From NCBI RefSeq assembly GCF_048771995.1, contig NC_133043.1, forward strand, positions 8,574,501-8,638,500: 64,000 bases of DNA, written 5' to 3'. The DNA is from Taeniopygia guttata. Its lineage: Eukaryota > Chordata > Aves > Passeriformes > Estrildidae. Both the position numbers and the translations under genes were made by a program. The notes under the pieces are model-generated. The model was not told the origin of the DNA and searched no databases. It saw nothing but the letters and a program-made list of their open reading frames with translations. This document shows positions 12,033-23,700 of the stretch, in pieces. Each line of letters starts with the position of its first letter. Position 1 is the stretch's first letter.

Positions 12033-13085
12033 TTCCTGCTGCTTGTTGGCTCTTCCTTCCTGCAGCAGCACCACCAGGGGATGTGGAAGAATTCAGCCAT
12101 GGAAGGTTTTATGAGACTTCAGAAATGAGATTTATTTTTCGTTTCCCCACTGCATTTTTGCTCACTTCTGTCCTTAGTGACACACATTCCCAGGGAACCA
12201 GTTTTTGTGAACTCATGGTGAGTTTCCCCAGTAAGTGGGGTGCTCAAGGACCCTCAAGGACCAAGAGGTGTGAAGTTGTACCTGCTGTATTTGTTAGGGT
12301 CTGCTGCCTTGGATGTTCTGCACTGTCTCCAACCTCTACTACCTACAGCAGTCTGGGCAGGGCTCAGACTTTCCAGCTGGGACTCTGCTTTGGGATGGCA
12401 CCTTGCTTTCTAAATGGCTCCTCCCCTTGCTCCCCCTCTCCCCGTCTCTTATTTCAGTGTCATCAATATGTTATAAATTCTCATGCTTTGCTCAGGGCTG
12501 CCAGTGACAAACTCAATGTTTGAGTTCCTGGATGGAGTATTTTTGTTTGAAGGGCAGGGGAGGAGCATTTTGTAATTACATGGAGGCAGTGCTTGCTTTC
12601 TAAAGGAGGAGAAATTCAGATTCTTTTTCTTTTAATGTGAACTTCTTTAACTTTGTCTATTTCTGCCTGCCCTTTAATTTAAGTGGTGATACTCTTTCAG
12701 TATTAACCCCTGCAACACTTCCAGCCTTTGCTTGTAATCCCTAAAGCCATATTTGCTCCCTGTGCCTCACCAAAAGTCTGCAGTACAGGGGGCAGTGCTG
12801 CTGTGACCCTCAAATTGACACTGTGGTACCTTTGCTGCTATGTTTATATGGAACCTAAACCTGATTCCCTGGCAGGAGTCCTTTCTGTTGGATTTTTGTT
12901 GGGTTCTGCCTCTATTCCATACCTACAGGGGCTGGTGGCCTCAGGCTCCAGTGGTGCCAGAGGAACGTACAGCCTCAGAGGCTGCCCAGGGGTTTGGATC
13001 ACTGCATTCCACAGATGTATTTTTTTAATATGTTCTGAAGGGTATATGCAGGACTGACAATAAAGCAATGTTACAACTGCTGTGG
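12033..13085 (+). other. RECQL5: RECQL5 3' UTR with polyA signal
   Basis: About 1.05 kb follows the RECQL5 stop with no further open frame of note. A canonical AATAAA lies at 13059-13064 in GACAATAAAGCAATG, with a T/G-rich stretch after it, which makes it the most likely transcript end. The next AATAAA on this strand is at about 13625. Confidence 0.75.
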
Positions 13086-13365
13086 ATTCTTCCTGGAAGC
13101 TTTTTCTTACCACTCAGTCACTCCAGACGTTAGAGATACATTAAGCAGCACTCAAAGAGAAGCACCTGCCAGGGAAGATGCTGTAGTTCCCACTGGCATC
13201 AGCTCACCAGCAAAAGTCTAACTGTGCATCAGGGCTTGCACTGAGCACTCTCAGATCTATCCCCCCTTCCCTGCCAACAGTGATAACATTTTCCTCAAGC
13301 TTTACCCATTTCCTGCAGCTAAGTTTTCCCAGGTTATATGAAAGATCTAGCATATCATACCTCAG

Positions 13366-14235
13366 AACATCTCTGTGATTATTTTATTGCAATTTCCTAA
13401 AGGGCAGTTATTCCTCAGGTCATTAGGAGAGCTGTGGCAATAAAAATAAATTAAATATTTTTGTACAACCCAAAACACTTCAGTATAATACAAGTTCTGT
13501 TTGAAGAAGCTTCCTCCATGGGCATAGAGCCATCATTGAAGTCTGACAGCTGCATGACCATGACTGACTTCTTTATAGTAGAAGGAAGCATATGCATATA
13601 ATTATGTCAGTGAGAAATTAATTAACAATAAACTTCCTTACCATTGCTGCTCAATCTGTGCCCCAGCATATGTGTTAATTGTATGATTAACACTGATCTG
13701 CTTTTCAATTAGGATGCTTTCTACAAACTGCTTCACAAATCCTAGCTACAGGACTTCTGCATATCAATTCAGAGACAAATCTGGCTCCTGGAAAGCACCA
13801 GCAGGCCATGCAGGCATTGCACAGCCTCAGCTGGGCATTGGGATACACAAATCTCTAGCAAGCACCAGGCTTTGCTCGTGATAATTAATTCAAAACAGAA
13901 AGGAGGAGTTGCACAGTGCAAAGCTTGAAGGCAAGTGCTTGCTTTGGGTCAGCTGCTCTTTGTTGGAAGGGCTGTGGTGTGGAGAGGCCCTTGGGGTTTG
14001 TTTAGCCACAGCATGGATTGTTTCAAGGAAGTGCTTGAGGGCGGAATGGCAGGTCACAAGGGTTATGATCACTCCATCAACAAACGCTGTGGTGGCATTC
14101 TTAGAAAGCAGCTGGCTGAGGTCATGGGTGTCTTCTGGAAGAGTTCTCTCCCAAAGACAGGTCAGGGAGCACTGACCAAGTTCAGAGAAAGGGAAACAGT
14201 GCTGTTTTCCTTGGCCATTCTCCTCCTTTCAGGCT
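13366..14235 (-). other. MYO15B: MYO15B 3' UTR and polyA signal
   Basis: Reading the minus strand past the MYO15B stop, the first clear AATAAA is the complement of TTTATT at 13383-13388, in GCAATAAAATAATC. That gives a 3' UTR of about 0.85 kb. No other gene is seen in the interval. The end point lies roughly 300 bp from the RECQL5 polyA signal on the opposite strand. Confidence 0.6.
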
Positions 14236-17200
14236 CTAGGAGTGCAGCTCTGTTTTATCCAGCATGACAACAATTGTGTGGTACAGTTCTTTGGCCTGTC
14301 AAAACACAAACCAGCATCAATCACTCTTTACCACAGAAAGAGCTGCTTCCCCTAGTTAAATATCCCCATAAATCACTTCCTATAATCAAATATCAGCCAT
14401 ATGCTGGGACCAAGCTGCACTTCAGAGCCTGGAAATGCAGTGTCCCCTTCCTCCTTTGGGACACGAGCCAGGAGCAGCAGCACCATCCCTCAGCTGGGCA
14501 GGGGAGGGCAATTTGGGAGGTGCCAGGAGGAAGCTGCAGGTCCAGGCTGATCTCACCTGTGACAGTTCCACCCACAGGGCTTTGGGGCTGCCAGGGGAGC
14601 CGTAGTGGAGCTCCAGGCCGGGAAGGCCTCCGTCAGACATGGGCCTCAGGGTGCGCATCTTCTGCAGCTCCTTCAGGAGAATGACCTGGGACACGGCCTG
14701 CAAAGGGAAAAGCCACTCTCAGGAGCAGTCCCTAAAGTGAAACCGTCTGATTCTCACCAAAAGGCACCTCAGGAGCCTGTGGAAAGCTGAGGGAAGGTCT
14801 GGGATCCAGGGTGGTGTGTGCAGGATACAGGGCAGGCTCCGGCTGCCCAACACAGCCCTGGAACTCCCACAGGACTGGGACAAACAGGAATGGCTTCTAC
14901 ATTTAGTTTTACTGTGGATTGTGCTTGTTAGCATAAACACTGGATTTACAAAAGAGCCCATGGCAATAATGCCTGTTGTATACTCTCTTACTTTGGGCTA
15001 GTGCTCACAAGTTCTTCTAAAGTCACAGATATTATCTGACAGATCAAGGGGAACTGTCTGGCATACCTGGGTGGTGACATCCACCGCAATGATCTCCTCC
15101 TTGTTCACACCAAAAAAACAGGGCACAGGGATCATGCCTTCACTGATTCTCTCCACTATGAAGATGGTGTAGCCAAAGAAAGGCAATTTCATGACGTGCT
15201 CTAGAAGAGAGCAAAAAGTGGCCTGAGGGCAACAGCTTTCAGCCAGCAATTTACTGCATCAGCCTGGGGTGGTCAAAATTGGCAGTGTTCCCAAGATTTT
15301 TTATATTAAAAAGTAACATTGACAATTTATGCCTCCCTCCCTGGCTTCTGAGACTCAATTCTCAGTCACCTGAGTGCATGTCCTGTCCTTTTCCGACTGG
15401 AAAACAGACATGAAGCCAGAATATCAATTAAAACACAGCTTGTACAGAGCTCTGAAAATCCACTGCAGACTCCAACAAGAGATGGAACTTCTACCATATC
15501 ATCATGCTTGGGAACAAGATCTAATCCACAGTGAAGAACTGTCAGGGAATTGCATTCTCATGGCTCATTCCAGGCTCCAAAAATCATCAACAACCTCATG
15601 AATTGTCTCAAAAGTGCATTCAGACCAGCTTCCAGAAGCTGAAACAGCATAGAAACTGAAGCAGATCTGGATGTCTCCTCACCTATGAACTGGATTTTTG
15701 CATCCCGTGGCTGGAGGGGCGGCCTCGTTCTCAGCAGTGTGGCCACGTGGCTGTGCAGAGCCTTGGGGCTGATGGAGGACTGCAGGGTCTTTGGAGTGTA
15801 CTCCTTCAGCTCTTCCCTGTGCCAAAAAACAGATTCTAATTCATCCCCTGCCCAGCTAAAATCAAACATCAGCCAGGGGATTAAGAGGAGGGAGGGCATG
15901 GGGCAACAATTTTCCATTGTATATCTGGGAACAAGGGTGAAGGGGGAGAAGAAGAGCACAACAGGTGATGCCTGCATTGGATTAGGTGGAAGGAACCATC
16001 AGAGACAGTGAGACCACCCTTGTCTTGACCCTCTTTTCTGGAGACAGCAAGAGCTCTTCAGTGACCAGCAGGGTCATGCCATTTCCCTCCTGCTGGTGCT
16101 TTAAGGGCATCTGATGGAGGCATTACCTCAACTCCAAGTCAAAGTGCATAAGGAAAGGAAGGAGTGGCAAAGTACAGCTTGAAACTACAGGACTGAAGGT
16201 TTCCAGTAGCCAGGGACAATTTTGTTCCCATTGGGCATCCCTACACTACAGATTTCAGGTGTCCAGGGTTGAAACTTCTGACACTTGTGAGAGAGAATAA
16301 AGGCTTCACCCAAACCATGAGCTCATGCCCTTCCTTCTTGGTGTTACAAATCCATGGCAATCAAATGAAATTACTATGGCACCCTCATGACCCTCTGTGT
16401 TCTCCAGAACTGGACATTTCTTAATTATTCAGAGGACTTCCAGGTACCTGCCCCTAACCCCTGTGGTGTATGGCCATCACAGAGAGATCCCCTCTGCCAC
16501 AGGCATACCTGGAGGGAGCAGAGTTCTGCTGCTCCACTTTGGCCCAGTGCTGGAGCATTGCCAAAAGGCCCACCTGCATCTCCATTTCTTTACTCTGGTT
16601 CAGCAGGATCCTCCCATTCAGGTAATCCCACAGCACCTGAGGGACAGCACAGCAAAGAGGCCTTTGTTAAACCTGCCAGAGGGTACAGGCAAGTCTGGGC
16701 AGTGCCAGGCTGCACAGACCCACGTCCTGCCTTGCTGATAATGCAAAACAAAGGCTGAGCTCAGGAAGAGCCTGGGGAGCTGCACAGTGTGTGGAACAGC
16801 ACTGCTCCAGGCTGAGGCCACAGGCACAGAGCCTTCCTGGCATCCATAGCTTCAGTGTTCAGTCACTCCCACAAACAGCACACAAAGCCCATCAGCACTC
16901 CTGCTATTTCAGCCCCCTTGGGACATTCCTGTTGGCTGGGACACTACATCTGTCCCTGCTAGGGAGGGTCCTGCTCTTCCTTACCTGTCCATAATGGACA
17001 TCTGTGTAAACTTCGTTGTCGAAGTGCAGAGGTGTCCTCCAGATGAGCCTGCGTAAAGTCACAGTGACCAGCTTGTCCTCCAGCAGGTAATCATGGAGAT
17101 ACTCCTCCAGTTTTATTGGTCTCACCATTTTACCTACATGACACAGAGAGAGGGTCATCCATCCTTCTTGGTAGAGAGGCTGGGACAGGAGCCTTCCTGC

Positions 17201-17787
17201 ACACCTCAGTTCCACCCCACCCTGAGACTCCAACCATCAGCCATTCCAAAGGGACACAGAATCCCACACCTCTTTCAGGAACAAGCTGCCCAGACCCTGG
17301 GGAGAATCAATCTTTAACCCTAATATAGAGGGAAACTGCTTAAGAGGACCCTCCCAGGAGGCAGCAAGGGTGGAGGAACTATTCCAAGCAGGAGCTGTGA
17401 TGCTCCCTTTTGCAGAGGCTGCTGAAAGAGAGAAGCTCCATGCTGGTCTCTACTTGCCGAGATTTTTGTCGTCACTCCTGATAGCAAAGAGAACAAAATC
17501 CTGTATCTCTTGCTGTTCACCTATTCCCATCTGCTCACAGATCTCCTGCAAGAGCTCCTTGGCCACCTGAAGCAAGGAAAGAAGGAAATGAATACCCTGA
17601 CCAGGTAAGCCAAAGAGCAGATAGACACATTATCCCTTGTCAGATAAGGGATTTCCCTGGTGTGGCTCAGAGTCCAGACCAGTGAAGGAATTCACAGCTG
17701 GAAACTCACAGTGAATGTCCTGATCCTGGTGAGGTACTCCATGCCTCCAGGCATCAACACAACCAGCCGGCGGGCACCGTGTCCCTT
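14236..17787 (-). CDS. MYO15B: MYO15B exons: C-terminal FERM domain
   Basis: Eight exons: 17710-17787, 17458-17566, 16985-17133, 16509-16636, 15683-15816, 15067-15200, 14557-14697, 14236-14295. The first opens [15 protein letters not shown], the F1 ubiquitin-like lobe. Then come [32 protein letters not shown] and [13 protein letters not shown] (F2, acyl-CoA-binding-like helices). [16 protein letters not shown] and IIAVDVTTQ form the PH-like F3 lobe. The protein ends LDKTELHS, which is not a standard PDZ ligand. The intron after 17458 uses a GC donor. FERM lobes of MyTH4-FERM myosins bind membrane proteins and other cargo. Confidence 0.92.
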
Positions 17788-20700
17788 CTGCAAAGAACAA
17801 TGTTCAGGCAGCAAGACATGCAGGGTCCCATCACCCGTGTGTTTGTCCCTCTTCTTCCTCATCCCTGCTGCCACTGCTTGTCCTCAGCACCTGCCCACTC
17901 CATGGCACTGCACTTCCCGAGCTCCTTCCATCCACACGCTCCATTTCCTCTCCTGAAACACCAGCTGCCCCTGTCACACTGCACGTGGCACCTCCAAAGC
18001 CTCTTCCCTGTCCCCCTTCCCAGCACCCACCCACTTCCCTGCCCTCCATACCAGCAGTGCCTCCATCTCCACAGGGAAAGGGAGGTGCCGACGGCCCCCG
18101 TACAGGAAGTTTTTGCGCAGGTTGCTCTGGCAGATCTTGGCTATATCTGCAGGAAAAGGAAAAAGCTCCATGTGCTGAGCCAAAGAGAGACCTAAACACA
18201 GTGTCCTGTGGTGTTGGGTCATCCTGGCCAAGTTGAATTTAACCCCTTCTCTTAGGTTGTGAGATGTGTCTGGCTGTGTGTATTCTATTGCCATCTGTCA
18301 GAGCTGGGGCAGGGCTCTGCTGCTCTTTGGGCAGTTTGCTTTATCTCTCCCACACCCAACCCTCCCTCCAGGAGATCTCTGCTGTCCATGGCCACTGAGT
18401 GTCCCTGCATGGCTGAGAAAATTCCATCACCCATGGGGAGATGCTCTGCCCAGGGGAGGAGCCAAACATTCCTACCTGGATCCAATCTGACCTGGGAACA
18501 GCACAGCAGCCTTTGCCCCCTGCATTCCCAGAGGAGCAGCTTTCTTCCCACTGCATTCCCTGAGGAGCAGCTTTCTTCCCCCTGCATTCCCAGAGGAGCA
18601 GCTTTCTTCCCACTGCATTCCCAGAGGAGCCCAGGCCCATCTCCAGCAGCCCTGGAGCTCCAGAGGAAAACTCCCCCCTTGTGCAGGATCCTGCTCCAGC
18701 AGAAGCACAGCTGGCACTGCAGGAGGGCTGAGCCACCCTGGGATGGGGCTGCTGCCACCTCCCTGACCCACAGGGGGTCAGGGCCTGTTCTGACTCTGTC
18801 ATTGTTCTGTATTACTACATTTTTTTGTTCTATTTTTTTTTCCTAATAAAGAACTGTTATTCCTATTCCCATATCTTTGCCAGAGGGCCCCTTAATTTCA
18901 AAATTATTACAATTTGGAGGGAGGGGGTTTACATTTTCCATTTCAAGGGAGGCTCCTGCCTTCCTTAGCAGACACCTGTGTGTTCAAACTAAGACACCCC
19001 TGTCACTGCTAGGAGAGACGAGAGATTTGACCTCACCTCCCACCCTGCCAGGACACATCCAAACATGGCAGTGTCTGGGACAGAGGAACAACAGATTAGA
19101 TCTGGAATATTTGCTTTACAGGACACAAACAGTCTTACCATGGTGGGTTCTGGATGGATCACTGCTGGCCAGCTGCAGGAACTTGGTGGCATAGGGCATC
19201 AGGATTTTGGAAGGCAGGAAGTACCCAGTGAGCAGGTTTAGGAGCAACCAGCCTCGCAGCTCGCTCTCCCTGTGGATCAGAAAGGACTGTGGGCACCTTG
19301 GGACATGACAATTCCTGCTCTGAGTAGCTCAAAGTGAGCTTGTGCCCTTCTGAACACCTCTGGCAGCTGGCAGAAAAGGAGGTGCCAGCCCTTGGTCAGA
19401 GGTTTCTTGTGCTGAGTAAGAGATTGATTCAGTTATTCCAACAGCCAGCAATGAAAGGGAACAATCAAGGCCACTCCGATGCCACTGCTGCCACCTCCCA
19501 GGGCAGTGTGGGGCCAAGCCAGTCCTTGACTGGTGCTTATCAATTCCCCAAAGCTGGGAGGAGGAAATCAGGACTCTGAGCAGCACCTGACCAGGAGCCA
19601 CCAGGAATGTTTACTGTGCCCAGATAGATCAGCAGCCAGAAATATAGGGAAAAATATCTACTAAAGTGAAAATGCCAGACCCAGTGCCCAGCAAATTTTC
19701 TGAGTGCTCAGCAGGAGCTTCAGCACTGGAGCAGCTGGGGACAAGCCATCATGAGGGGACACCCTCTCCCCTGGTCCTGGTGTCCCTGCAGCAGATGGTT
19801 CCTCTCCAGCTGGGCACACACAGGAGCTGGCAGTGCTGGTACTCACTGCTGAGGGTTGTGTGTGACTTGTTTGATGACCTGGCAGTAGATCTCATCGTGC
19901 AAATTCTCCTTCTCCTTGCACAGCTGCATCCAGAGAGGGGAAAACAGCATCAGAGAGGGGATGAGAGATCAGAGATGTCCCCAGGTCATCCTTGTGCCCT
20001 TCCTCTCCCAGCTTCAGAGCTCTGTTAGTTTGGTTTAAAGTTTGGGCCTTGCAGCCTCTGATCCCTTGTGCTATTTAGGCTCAAAGGAGGAGAGAGCAGA
20101 GGCAGGTTGTGCTCTCATCCAGACAGTGATATCCAGAAAAACCATTTACATGCAAACCCTCCCCACAGTCTGTTTCATCTCCCTTCCTCATGTAGGAGGT
20201 GCTATTAGGACTCTCCCTGCTCTTTTCCTTCCCAGCAAGGTCTTGGCCCTCCATTCCCATTGGTGCTTCTGCACTTTTCCCAGGGGAAGCTCACAAACCT
20301 GAAGGATTTCATAGATGCATTGGACCTCAGTCTGGTGCTTGTGTTTTGGCCGATCTCCCATGAACCTCATCAGTGCTGCAAGGCAAAGCCTGGCCTTTAG
20401 TCTGAGATGGGGTGGTCTGCCATGGGGCTGGCAGTGGGCAAGAAAATGTCCTGAAAACTTCTCTGCTGTTACAAGGCTTGCACTGGACATGTGGAGTCAG
20501 CCCAAAGCCCAGGCAGAGTGTTCTGGGACACTTAGCACTCCAGGCAAAGTCCCTCTTGTTGGAAGATTTCAGCAAGCACACAGGGGGTCATGAACTGCAG
20601 AAATGCCTTCCTGCCTTCCCAGAACTGCAGAAGGGACCCTCCACTCCCACTGAGCCCCACAATGTCTGTGTGCACCCACCCTGACCACCCCACTCCCCCT

Positions 20701-23700
20701 CTCTGCTGTGCTGTCCCAGGGAGGTCCTTACTCTGGAAGTTCTTTGTAGCCAGCTCGTTCAGCTCACTGTCAGAGTACCGGAGCAAAGACGCCTGGATTG
20801 GGACCTACAGGGCCAGAAGACAGGGATGAACCAGGGCTGTGATCACACAGAGCTCTGCTCTGCAGGCTGCACCAGACACTTGAGCTGCCAGGATCCCACA
20901 GGCAGCACTGAAGAGTAGGAGACACCTAAACTTGTCCAGAGACTGCAGCCAAGGATCTGTTCTTTGGCCATGTGGGGACAAAGCCAGAGGCAGTGCTGGA
21001 GCTGGGATTCTGGCTGTGGCCAGGGGGAGAGGCTGAGCTCACCTTGGTGTGCCGTACCAGGTCAGCCACGTTCTTCTTCTCAGCTGACATCCCCTTCAGG
21101 CCCTGCCTAGACAGAGGAGAGGGAACATGCAGTCCAAGAAATACCCCCAGAAACAGCCTGGTGTGGGTCAGGCTACCCAGGTCCTGTTTGGGAAGGAGCA
21201 CAGGCTACTCACATGGACTGAGCCTCTTGGAAGTAGATGGTGGCGAAGTCAATCATGGTGTAATGGTCACCAGCAGGGACTAACATGGTGCTAGTGGCTT
21301 CTGGTGTCAGGCTGAGGACAGAACTCTGCAGGAACACCACCAAACCCACCCTAAAACATCAGCTGAGGAACTGCAGTGTGTATTCTCAGCTGCCAGGCCT
21401 CATCTGTGTGTGGTGCCTCCCCTCCAACACTGTGATGGATTTGAGTGTCTCATCTGCAAAGACTAAGCACTCATCATCTTCTTCCCTCTGCCCTCAGAGG
21501 TCAGACACCACCAGAGCCATGGACCCACCCTGGCAGCTCCCACAGAACCCAGCCATGTCCCCTGGGTGTCCCTCCCCAAGGACTGCTCACCTCCCTGCTG
21601 GTGTTCCTGCTCTCTGGGGCAGCTCTCATGCTCTTCCTCCGCTCTCCCCGTCTGTCTATGCTGGTGCTGAGGTAGTCAATGGCAGGAGCCAGCTGCACCA
21701 GGCTGGTGGGGAACAGACCACAGCGGCCACCGGTGGAGCCAAACTGCCACCCTGGAAAAGCAACAGAGAAAGGGTCAGGAGCCAGGGCAGCTGCCAAGAG
21801 AAACGAGCACTGAAGCTCTGTGCTGGTGAAGGAGAGCATCAGACTCACCAGGTTTTCATGCATCCTAAGGAAACATATATATACATAAAAAACTATAACT
21901 GATATATAACAATAACTATATATTAAAAAAAAAGTTTTTATAAAAAAACTTTATAAAAAGTTTTATATAAAAAAACTTTATATATATTTTTATATTAAAA
22001 AACTGTATAAAAAGTTTTCTATAACTATATATAAAAACTATAATTATATATATAAAAAAAACTTTAATTCCTATAACTGAGGCAACTGGGACAAGGCTTG
22101 TCTGGCAGAGCTGGAGGCCGATGATGCTAGCCTACCCTATATTCCTCTGGTTCTGGGCACCATGGGTCCAGCAGGCCCTTGATCCTCGTCCTGCCAATCC
22201 CAACACACCCCCTCACCTGGCTCCACGCCCTGCATGGGCAGCAGCTCGATGAGGTCGCCCTTCTTGAAGCTGAGCAGGCTCTTGTCATCCACGATGTAGC
22301 TGCGCAGAGCCACCACATAGTTGGTGTCCTGGGGAAAGGCCACGGCCAGGTCAGATCTTGTCCCAAGGACATGCAGGGCTCAGAGCATGTCACCCCACAG
22401 ACACTCAATTTCATCTGGGAAACCACCTTCATTCCCTACTGCACTCCAGCTGCCTCACCTGCCTCAGCTCCTGCATGAAGAGTTCCACCATGGCCTTGAT
22501 GCACGGAGCCTTTGGAGAGTGCAGGATGAGCTGCTCTGTCTTCAGGGAGAACTCCAGGGAATTGCTGCCTTTCATCTCCACGGACAGTATATCTGCAAAG
22601 CTGGGAACACAAGCCAGCGTGCTCAGACTCCTTCTGCCAGAGCTTGGGATGCAGAATGTGGGGATGGGAGCCCATTCCAAGGACTGGGAATGGAGACATG
22701 CCTCAACATTCTCCATGCTGGCCTTCCTCCAGCTGCTCATGGCTTTCACCCTGAGGAGCTCCCTGTGATGACCCACAGAGCTGATTCACCCCCAGCACTT
22801 ACTTGTAAGCAAAGCTCAAGGTAGGAAGGAAAAGGAGAAGCCAGACTCATTAAAAGGAGGCTCAGTGAGTGACAGCTGGCCTAGGATAATCCTGGAGAGC
22901 ACAGCACAACTCAGAATTTTCAGCTCCCCCATTCAGTTTGCCTCCAACACCCTGCCAGACACAAACTGTCCTCCTGCAGCAGCCAGGGCCCTTTTGCTCA
23001 CCAGTAGCTGCATAGGATCTTGAGGTGCTCAGGATGGTATCCAGCTGCTTTCTCCACCTTCAGCAGCCTCATGCCCCGGTGAGAAACACCCAGGATCTGC
23101 ACATCACTTCCCTTTTCACCCTGTAAGGGAGGTGCAGCACAGAGAACTGAAGGCTCCATCCCACCTGCACAGGTGGCACCAGGGAGAGGAGATGCCACAC
23201 GAGAGGTGTGAAACCCTGCAGGGTATGGAAGGTACAGAATCACTGCAGTGTGGCCAGGCAGGGGGACAGAAAGAGTGACCTGCAGCCACAGCTAGGGGGT
23301 CTGGTGAGAGAATTAAGACTCACCTGAACTGGGAAAAGGCGGGAGAAATAGTTGGCCCAGTTGTCCCGAGCAGCCACGACAATCCTCTTCTTTATCCCGT
23401 CCTCCTGAATGGACTGGGCATTGTTGCCAACTCGGAACTCCACTAGCAGGGTTACAAAACTGTTACTAGCTTAGAAAGACAAAGGTGGCCAAGTCTCCCT
23501 CTTCCCAGGGATTCATTCCAGCAGTCCCTCTGTGTTCACAGCACAGCAAACCACATGCAGAGGGAAAAGGACACTTGCACATACCAGTCTACTACTGGTT
23601 TCCATCCCTTTCTCTATGATGATCATATCAGAGATGACAGTGGGAATTTGAAGCAAATCAAAATCCTATCCTTGGGCTTCAGTTCACTCTCCCCACAATA

